Positions 58,438-64,000 of a stretch of DNA of 64,000 nt are shown piece after piece. The notes beneath the pieces are model-generated. The model saw only the letters and a program-made list of their open reading frames with translations, was not told the DNA's origin and made no database searches. The translations under genes and the position numbers were made by a program. Source of the DNA: Terrimicrobium sacchariphilum (lineage in GTDB: Bacteria > Verrucomicrobiota > Verrucomicrobiia > Chthoniobacterales > Terrimicrobiaceae); assembly GCF_001613545.1 (NCBI RefSeq), contig NZ_BDCO01000002.1, positions 2,914,001 through 2,978,000 of the forward strand, given 5' to 3'. Each line of letters opens with the position of its first letter. Position 1 is the stretch's first letter.

Positions 58438-60348
58438 ATGAGCAGCGAGATCGAGACCCGGGAAGGCCTGGCTCCCATCCCGCTTAAGGATGGACTCGTA
58501 CTCGGTCGCGGTGCGGAGGCGGGCGCGTTATTGCCTGATCCCGCAGTTTCCCGCCGCCATGCCCAGCTCCGATCCACACCGGAGGGATGGATCATCGAGG
58601 ATCTCGGCAGCCGCAGTGGATCGTTTCTTAACGGCCGGGTGTTTCAGCGCGAGCGCCTCGTCCTCGGCGATGTCCTGCGCATCGGTCCGTTTTTCCTCAG
58701 GTACGACGGGCATTTCCTGAGGGAAACTCTTGGCGCCACCGGAGCGAGGCTGGAAGCCATCAGCCTCGGCAAGATCGCATCGGGCCATACGATTCTCTCC
58801 GATGTGTCGTTGGTCGTGGAGCCGTGTCAGTTCGTCGGCGTCATCGGCCCCAGCGGTGCGGGAAAGAGCACACTCCTCGATGCGCTGTGCGCGTTGCGTC
58901 CGGCCACGTCGGGGTCTGTTCGTCTGGATCACGTCGATCTTTACAAGCACTATGAGAGCCTGCGCGAGGAACTCGGCTACGTGCCGCAGGACGATATCGT
59001 CCCGTTGGAACTCACCGTCCGCGATGCGTTGTGGTACGGGGCGAAGCTGCGCCTGCCTGCCGGAACTCCCGGCGCGGAAATCTCCCGGCTGGTCGATCAC
59101 ACCATCGCCCAGATCGGTCTGGCGGAACGAGCCAATACACCGGTGGGCAGGCTTTCCGGCGGCCAGCGCAAGCGCGTGAGTGTCGGAGCCGAGCTGCTCT
59201 GCCGCCCTCGCCTCATGTTTCTCGACGAGCCGACATCGGGGCTCGACCCGGCAGCGGAAACGCGGCTGATGCAGTCTCTCCGGGAGCTTTCCACCAATGG
59301 CTGCACCATCGTCTGCACGACGCATGTGATGGGCAATGCCTATCTCTTCGACAAGCTCGCGGTGGTGAATGCCGGCCGGCTGGTCTTTTTCGGTGAACCC
59401 GCGGCGGCGCTCCGCCACTTTGGCGTCGAGCATCTGGAAAATCTTTACGAGCGTCTGGAGATTCTTGATCCGGCTGGCATTCCTCCTTCCCTGCCGCCGA
59501 GCGAGGAGCCTGCCTCGGAACCGATGCTCGCGGCCCGCGCGAAACGACCGGCGGCGCTGCCCATCCTGCTCATGCGCCAATGGGCCATCCTGCGGTCGGA
59601 TTGGAAAAACCTCCTGCTCGCGCTCGGCCAGCCGGTCTTCATAGCGTTGCTGGTGACCTGGGTCTCGAAGGAATCGCCTCTCGCCCTCTTCTTCGCCTAC
59701 ATCGCAACGCTGTGGTTCGGGTGCGGGAATGCCGCGCAGGAGATCGTGAAGGAACTGCCCATGTTCCGCCGCGAACGGCTCATCGGCCTGGGCCGCCATG
59801 AGTATCTGCTGGCAAAGTTCCTCTCCCTAGCCCGCATCACCATCATCCAAAGCCTGCTTCTCTATGGCGTGATGCAAATCACGGCGGGCGGATTGAAAGG
59901 CTCGATCGGCTGGCAGGTTGCGGGACTCGTCCTTACGGCCACCGCCTCGGTAGGAATCGGCCTCGCCATTTCCGCGCTTTCCCGCAGCGTTCTCCAGGCC
60001 GTGATGCTCGTGCCACTGGTCTTGATCCCGCAGATTCTCTTCTCCGGCTTCACTCCGTCAGCAGGCGACATGAAGGATGGACCGTATCTCGTGTCCCGCC
60101 TGATGCCGAGTGCGGCGGTGCAATCGGTCATGGATGTGAGCCTGTTCTGGGATCAGAAAATCACAGGCTCGATGCGGGTGGATTATCCCTCGTCATTTTC
60201 CAATCTGAACCGCGACCGCTCGCTACGGAACGGACAAGTCTTTACCAACGCAGGCCCGGCCTGGCAGGGACTTGGCACCCTCGCCCTCTGGGCGCTGGTC
60301 TCCTATTGGGTCGCGTGGTTCGCGCTACGCGGCAAGGAACGCGGTTAG
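58438..60348 (+). CDS. FHA-domain ABC exporter half-transporter (ABCG-type)
   Basis: A 636-residue three-part protein. Residues about 20-95 form an FHA phosphothreonine-binding domain (LVLGRGAEAGALL, DPAVSRRHAQL, DLGSRSGSFLNGR). Residues about 105-335 are an ABC ATPase with Walker A GPSGAGKSTLL (137-147), signature LSGGQRKRVSVGAELL and Walker B LMFLDEPTSGLDP. The last 260 residues contain about six helices of the ABC-2 type. The FHA part suggests control by a Ser/Thr kinase, none of which is adjacent. The substrate is unknown. It faces folC tail-to-tail with 6 bases between. Confidence 0.88.
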   Translation: MSSEIETREGLAPIPLKDGLVLGRGAEAGALLPDPAVSRRHAQLRSTPEGWIIEDLGSRSGSFLNGRVFQRERLVLGDVLRIGPFFLRYDGHFLRETLGATGARLEAISLGKIASGHTILSDVSLVVEPCQFVGVIGPSGAGKSTLLDALCALRPATSGSVRLDHVDLYKHYESLREELGYVPQDDIVPLELTVRDALWYGAKLRLPAGTPGAEISRLVDHTIAQIGLAERANTPVGRLSGGQRKRVSVGAELLCRPRLMFLDEPTSGLDPAAETRLMQSLRELSTNGCTIVCTTHVMGNAYLFDKLAVVNAGRLVFFGEPAAALRHFGVEHLENLYERLEILDPAGIPPSLPPSEEPASEPMLAARAKRPAALPILLMRQWAILRSDWKNLLLALGQPVFIALLVTWVSKESPLALFFAYIATLWFGCGNAAQEIVKELPMFRRERLIGLGRHEYLLAKFLSLARITIIQSLLLYGVMQITAGGLKGSIGWQVAGLVLTATASVGIGLAISALSRSVLQAVMLVPLVLIPQILFSGFTPSAGDMKDGPYLVSRLMPSAAVQSVMDVSLFWDQKITGSMRVDYPSSFSNLNRDRSLRNGQVFTNAGPAWQGLGTLALWALVSYWVAWFALRGKERG

Positions 60349-60354
60349 CAGACA

Positions 60355-61530
60355 CTAAGGCCGTACGCCGAGAAGCTCCATCGCCTCGCCCACGAGGAAA
60401 AGGGAGCCAGTGATCAGCATGCGGCCGCCGGACTGTCGGGCGGCGGCGATGCCTGTCGCGAGCGATTCCTTCACCTGCGACGGAACGCCCACATGGAAAT
60501 TCGCCGGAGCCTCGGCGCGCTGGCTGCGAGTCGGGACGAAATAAAACTCGCGGGAAATCTTCGCGATCGAGCCCAGCATCTGCGAGTAGTCCTTGTCGCT
60601 CAGGGCTCCGAAGACCACGACCGCTTTCTCGTCTCCGAAGCGCTCGATCCAGTGCTGCACCAGACACTCCGCCGCCTGCGGATTATGCCCGCCATCCAGT
60701 ACTGTGCCATCGGCCAGCACCTGAAAACGTCCAGGCCAAGTGGCGGATTTCAAACCCGCCCGGATCTCGGCGTCGATAAGAGATATTTCCGCCGCAGCCA
60801 AAGTCCGCAGAGCCAGCGCGGCATTCAGCTTCTGAACTGATCCCGGGATACCGAGTTCGTACCCCTCCAGCGGATCGTCCACAAACTCGATAGGCGCATT
60901 TTTTTCCCGGGCGGTGGCCCGGAGAACCTCTGCTGCCGGAGCCTGCTGGCGACCACTGACGACCGGGACGCCCGGCTTGATAATCCCCGCCTTTTCCCCC
61001 GCGATGGCCGCGAGCGTATCGCCCAGCCATTTCATGTGATCGAAGTCCACGGGAGTAATCACCGAGACCAGAGGCGTGACCGCATTGGTCGAGTCGAGCC
61101 GACCGCCCATGCCGGTTTCGAGAATCACGATATCGCAGCCCTCGTCGGCGAAATGTCGGATACCGAGAGCCGTCACGATTTCAAAGTAGGTCGGGGAATG
61201 CACCCAGCCCTCCGTCTCGCGGCGGATCAGGGTCAGGACATCGACCACCTTTGCGTCCGGTATCATCGCGCCGTTGACGCGAATGCGTTCGCCGAACTCC
61301 ACGAGATGCGGCGACGTATAAAGCCCGGTCCGCAGCCCATGCGCGCGGCAGAGCGAATCCAGAAACGCGCAGACCGAGCCCTTGCCATTCGTCCCTGCCA
61401 CATGAAGGAAGCGCAGGTCTTTCTCGGGATTGCCGAGGAGCGCGAGCAAGGCCCGGGTATTATCCAACCCGAGCTTGATCCCAAACTGCTGCGTGGAATA
61501 CAGCCACGCGAGCGCCTCGGCGGAGGTCAC
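60355..61530 (-). CDS. folC: Folylpolyglutamate/dihydrofolate synthase
   Basis: A 391-residue Mur-ligase-like ATPase that adds glutamate to folates. Marks are HVAGTNGKGSVCAFLDSLC (P-loop), GLYTSPHLVEFGERI, FEIVTALGIRHFADEGCDIV, ILETGMGGRLDSTNAV (the omega loop and metal-binding Glu), and PVDFDHMKWLGDTLAAIAGEK. Length is near the usual 420. Its ATG overlaps the accD stop (61527-61530). The accD-folC order is also known from proteobacteria. Confidence 0.94.
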   Translation of the reverse strand: MTSAEALAWLYSTQQFGIKLGLDNTRALLALLGNPEKDLRFLHVAGTNGKGSVCAFLDSLCRAHGLRTGLYTSPHLVEFGERIRVNGAMIPDAKVVDVLTLIRRETEGWVHSPTYFEIVTALGIRHFADEGCDIVILETGMGGRLDSTNAVTPLVSVITPVDFDHMKWLGDTLAAIAGEKAGIIKPGVPVVSGRQQAPAAEVLRATAREKNAPIEFVDDPLEGYELGIPGSVQKLNAALALRTLAAAEISLIDAEIRAGLKSATWPGRFQVLADGTVLDGGHNPQAAECLVQHWIERFGDEKAVVVFGALSDKDYSQMLGSIAKISREFYFVPTRSQRAEAPANFHVGVPSQVKESLATGIAAARQSGGRMLITGSLFLVGEAMELLGVRP

Positions 61531-62375
61531 TTGCTGGCCGGAGCGAGGTAGTCGAGAAGCTGGCTGATCACGCCGCGCAGCTTCGTCCGCGAGGCCACGA
61601 TATCGATGAGACCGTGCTTCTCGAGGAATTCCGCGGTCTGAAAGCCGGGAGGCAGGTCTTGATGCGTGGTCTCCTTGATCACGCGGGGACCGGCGAAGCC
61701 GATCATGCTCTTCGGCTCCGCGATGAGCACGTCGCCAAGCGAGGCGTAGCTCGCCATCACACCGGCGGTAGTGGGATTGGTCAAAACGGTGAGGTACGGC
61801 AGACGAGCCTCGGCATGGCGGGCGAGAGCGCCGCTGGTCTTGGCCATCTGCATGAGGCTGAGCATGCCCTCGTACATGCGGGCTCCGCCGGAGGCGCAGA
61901 CGATGACGACGCCCATCTTCTTCTTGGTCGAGAGCTCGATGATGCGGGTGATCTTTTCCCCGACCACGGAACCCATGGTGGCGGCGAGAAAGCTGAAATC
62001 CATCACGGCGATACCCACCGGCTTGCCGTCGATCTTTCCGGTACCCGTGATGACGGCGTCGGTGAGGCCCGTCTTGTCCTGATAGCTCTTGAGGCGGTTC
62101 GTGTAGGTCGCCACGCCCTTGAACTCCAGGGTATCCACGGAGGTCATGTTCGCATCCGTTTCCTCAAAGGTTCCTTCGTCAATGAGGGAGGCAATACGCT
62201 CCTTCGATCCCATGGTGAAGTGGTGTTCGCACTTTGGGCAGATGCGGAGGTTTTCCTCCAAGGCGAGATTGTGAATCACCTCGGAGCAGCTGGGGCATTT
62301 GGTCCAGAGTCCTTCAGGCATCTCGCGGGTTTTGCTGACGATGTTCTTGAGAAAGGGCTTACGAAAAATGGGCAT
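61527..62375 (-). CDS. accD: Acetyl-CoA carboxylase carboxyltransferase subunit beta
   Basis: A 282-residue subunit that transfers the carboxyl group from biotin to acetyl-CoA together with AccA. The N-terminal zinc ribbon has CPSCSEV and CPKCEHHF. The core is GKPVGIAVMDFSFLAATMGS, VVIVCASGGARMYEGMLSLM, LTNPTTAGVMASYASLGDV and IGFAGPRVIKETTHQDLPPG. The ATG at 62375 (MPIFRKPFLKN) gives the normal N-terminus, although the frame is open to 62423. Upstream by 20 bases is comF. Confidence 0.95.
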   Translation of the reverse strand: MPIFRKPFLKNIVSKTREMPEGLWTKCPSCSEVIHNLALEENLRICPKCEHHFTMGSKERIASLIDEGTFEETDANMTSVDTLEFKGVATYTNRLKSYQDKTGLTDAVITGTGKIDGKPVGIAVMDFSFLAATMGSVVGEKITRIIELSTKKKMGVVIVCASGGARMYEGMLSLMQMAKTSGALARHAEARLPYLTVLTNPTTAGVMASYASLGDVLIAEPKSMIGFAGPRVIKETTHQDLPPGFQTAEFLEKHGLIDIVASRTKLRGVISQLLDYLAPASK

Positions 62376-62395
62376 GGAGTAAAAAGGGTACGGAA

Positions 62396-63121
62396 TTAGC
62401 CGCGGGCGAGAGTGAGCGCGCAAACGGAATGGGCTCCGCCTTCACGGAGGACACGGGCGCATTCATCGAGTGTGGAGCCTGTGGTGAACACATCGTCCAC
62501 CAAGAGAAGCTTTTGACCTTGCACGGAGACATTCTGCCGTAGAGCGAAGGCATCCCGCAAGTTTTGCATGCGCATATGGCGATCGAAATGCGTTTGGGTC
62601 GTGGTGGATCGAATTCGGCGCAAGACTTTCACAATAGGAACGTTACACCGTTTTTGCAACTGTCGGGCCAGAATTTCGGACTGATTGAACTCCCGTTCCC
62701 GCTCCCTTGTGGAGAAAAGCGGCACGGGAACGAGGCCGTCAAAGGTGCGTCCCCGGATGCGTTCGTCGGCCAGCCCTTCGCTCAAAAGCCGCCCGAGAAC
62801 CGGGGCCAGAGTGAGCTCGCGACCGTACTTCAGGCGGTGGATCATCTCCCGCAGGACGCCCCGGCTTTCCCAGCAGGCCACGGCGTAGTCGAAGTGAAAG
62901 TCGCGATCCCCGCAGTTCGTGCAGACAAAGGAGCCCAGCGTGCCCCGGGAGGGACGCGAGCAAACCGGGCACCTCGGCGGGGTGATGGGTTTCAGGTCGG
63001 CCTGGCACTCCGGGCAGAGATCCTCTCCGCTCACCGCACAAAGACATCCCGAACAATGCGCGGGGAAAAAGAGATCCCGCAGGGTCTCAAGCCCGATCCG
63101 GCACGCGTCGAGCACTGGCAT
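62396..63121 (-). CDS. comF: ComF-family phosphoribosyltransferase-like protein
   Basis: A 241-residue protein. Four-cysteine zinc motifs are at the N-terminus (CSGCLCAVSGEDLCPECQ, then CPVCSR and CTNCGDR). The PRTase fold follows: VPVPLFSTREREREFNQSE and the PRPP loop LLLVDDVFTTGSTLDECARV. ComF assists natural transformation, probably handling incoming single-stranded DNA with a helicase. The ATG at 63121 is preferred, with a GTG-type start at 63148 possible. The start overlaps the end of the CPBP gene. Confidence 0.88.
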   Translation of the reverse strand: MPVLDACRIGLETLRDLFFPAHCSGCLCAVSGEDLCPECQADLKPITPPRCPVCSRPSRGTLGSFVCTNCGDRDFHFDYAVACWESRGVLREMIHRLKYGRELTLAPVLGRLLSEGLADERIRGRTFDGLVPVPLFSTREREREFNQSEILARQLQKRCNVPIVKVLRRIRSTTTQTHFDRHMRMQNLRDAFALRQNVSVQGQKLLLVDDVFTTGSTLDECARVLREGGAHSVCALTLARG

Positions 63122-64000
63122 GGCGAAGATACAACCAGACGAGCCCACCGGTAATCAACAGGACAATCACGGGAGCCAGTCCCGTCGGCACCGCACCGCT
63201 CACGAGGTTGGGCCCGACCCAGGGAAGAAACTCCTCCGGCGGCTTGGCCCGGAATTTCCCGAACCACTGGATTCCCTGCTGGCCAGTGATCCATCCGGCA
63301 TGGATGCCGATGGGAAGCCAGAGCGACCGCGTCCAAAGGGCGGCAATTCCGAGGATGAGGCCACCGATAAAGAGCGACAAAATGCCAAATCCCAGGACAT
63401 GGGGTGCAGGCAGGCCGTCGACCACGGCGGCCAGTTGCTGAAGTCCGCTATACCACTCGACGTGCTCGGTCATGGCCTTGGCGGGTTTGGCAAAATGGAT
63501 GACGGCAAACAGCGCCGAGACTCCGAGCAGGGCGGGAATGCGCCCAAAGGCTCGTGCCGCCAGCCCAAGCAGCACGCCCCGGAAGAGAAACTCCTCCACC
63601 GTCGCCACCACCCCGGCGGTCATCAGAATGCGGAAGAGATGACCGAGGCCGAGCTCCTTCTTGATCTTGTAGACGTCGAAGAAGAAATAGCTCACCCCGA
63701 GCAGGATTACCGGAATGAGCGCTACAGCGAGGCCAAACCCAAGGTCCTTCGCCCAGGAAGGATTCTTCTCAAGTCCGAACCCTCGGACATTCCGGATTCC
63801 CAGCCAGAACAACAACGGCACGATGAGCACCAGAGCCGACACCTGGGTGACGCGGCTGAAATACCGATGAAAGGGATGCTTCGCCAGCCCGGTCAGTACC
63901 CCATGATCCGCCAGGGCCTGAACCCCCCAGTAAATCGGCGGAGCCAGGAGGACCCCCGCGAGGATGACGATGAGGAGATAAAGGAAGATTTTTCCGATGG
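63087..64000 (-). CDS. CPBP-family intramembrane metalloprotease (5' end outside window)
   Basis: The minus-strand frame is open from the stop at 63087 to the window edge, so at least 303 residues are present and the start is missing. A GTG at 63842 could be read as a start, but upstream sequence (KIFLYLLIVILAGVLLAPP) is an evident membrane helix, so the gene continues. CPBP marks are the catalytic EEFLFRG (EExxxR), FAVIHFAKP and the GIHAGWITGQQ helix. Members process membrane proteins such as prenylated peptides. It overlaps comF by about 35 bases. Confidence 0.88.
   Translation of the reverse strand, partial: IGKIFLYLLIVILAGVLLAPPIYWGVQALADHGVLTGLAKHPFHRYFSRVTQVSALVLIVPLLFWLGIRNVRGFGLEKNPSWAKDLGFGLAVALIPVILLGVSYFFFDVYKIKKELGLGHLFRILMTAGVVATVEEFLFRGVLLGLAARAFGRIPALLGVSALFAVIHFAKPAKAMTEHVEWYSGLQQLAAVVDGLPAPHVLGFGILSLFIGGLILGIAALWTRSLWLPIGIHAGWITGQQGIQWFGKFRAKPPEEFLPWVGPNLVSGAVPTGLAPVIVLLITGGLVWLYLRHASARRVPDRA

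Noticed and set aside
58528-59799. Minus-strand frame opposite the FHA-ABC gene
   Set aside because: Shadow of a real gene, without family motifs.
1-64000. tRNA, rRNA, insertion-sequence, prophage or CRISPR elements
   Set aside because: Intergenic gaps are all under about 230 bases, and none holds a tRNA-like cloverleaf, transposase frame or direct-repeat array that I could see.

Overview
This is a gene-dense, roughly 60% GC bacterial chromosome window. It has no rRNA, tRNA, insertion sequence, prophage or CRISPR array that I can see, and no gap above about 230 bases between genes. The gene content points to the PVC superphylum, most likely Verrucomicrobiota. The hints are a small lysine-rich histone H1/Hc1-like protein, a CdsZ-like coiled-coil zinc-ribbon protein, a bacterial deoxyhypusine-synthase-like protein, a stand-alone type II pseudopilin-like protein, and Gram-negative envelope genes (lipoproteins, YceI, OmpA-like, NfeD, MscS). 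The phylum call is an inference from gene families and no marker RNA is present to settle it.

Layout. 1-10.7 kb: envelope and transport genes, a fused rhodanese/pseudouridine synthase, a Uup-type ABC-F ATPase, an overlapping acetyltransferase-like/histone-deacetylase-like pair, STAS, UbiX, a zinc-ribbon protein and an M14-like protein. 10.8-16.5 kb: an oxidoreductase, a TPR membrane protein, recF, an Lrp-aminotransferase operon and the histone-like gene. 16.5-22.6 kb (minus): UbiB, then the chain oligopeptidase F - AstD-like aldehyde dehydrogenase - soluble histidine kinase with start/stop overlaps. 22.7-29 kb (plus): YihY, a pseudopilin-like protein, glutathione peroxidase, aldo/keto reductase, FKBP, CE7 esterase, ArsC/Spx-like protein and a low-complexity secreted protein.

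29-36 kb: a CbpA-like DnaJ, serS-tilS-Mpv17-like, a Na+/H+ antiporter and a two-domain AsnC/siroheme-decarboxylase-like protein. 35.9-40.2 kb: a very large smc whose C-terminus carries seven copies of a VDLSA-centred peptide repeat, the most unusual feature here. 40.3-46.8 kb: M20 peptidase and MscS channel, NIL-domain protein, small membrane protein plus YceI, a TPR protein and proC. 46.9-52.3 kb: lipoprotein, DHS-like gene, YukJ-like protein, comEC and an ABC ATPase. 52.3-60.3 kb: YmdB, cell-wall amidase - ParA - pyrE, NfeD, peroxiredoxin, OmpA-like lipoprotein and an FHA-ABC exporter fusion. 60.3-64 kb (minus): CPBP protease, comF, accD, folC.

Most of the window is housekeeping: translation (serS, tilS, TrhO-RluA), DNA maintenance (recF, smc, ParA), lipid, folate and pyrimidine synthesis (accD, folC, pyrE), proline synthesis (proC), redox defence and envelope upkeep. 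ComEC, ComF and a pseudopilin-like protein hint at DNA-uptake capacity. Genes are tightly packed, with a dozen 1-4 base start/stop overlaps that suggest translational coupling. Four good intrinsic-terminator hairpins are visible. Three small genes were found by direct reading: a 40-codon partial gene at the left edge, a 47-residue membrane protein and a 54-residue entericidin-like lipoprotein.
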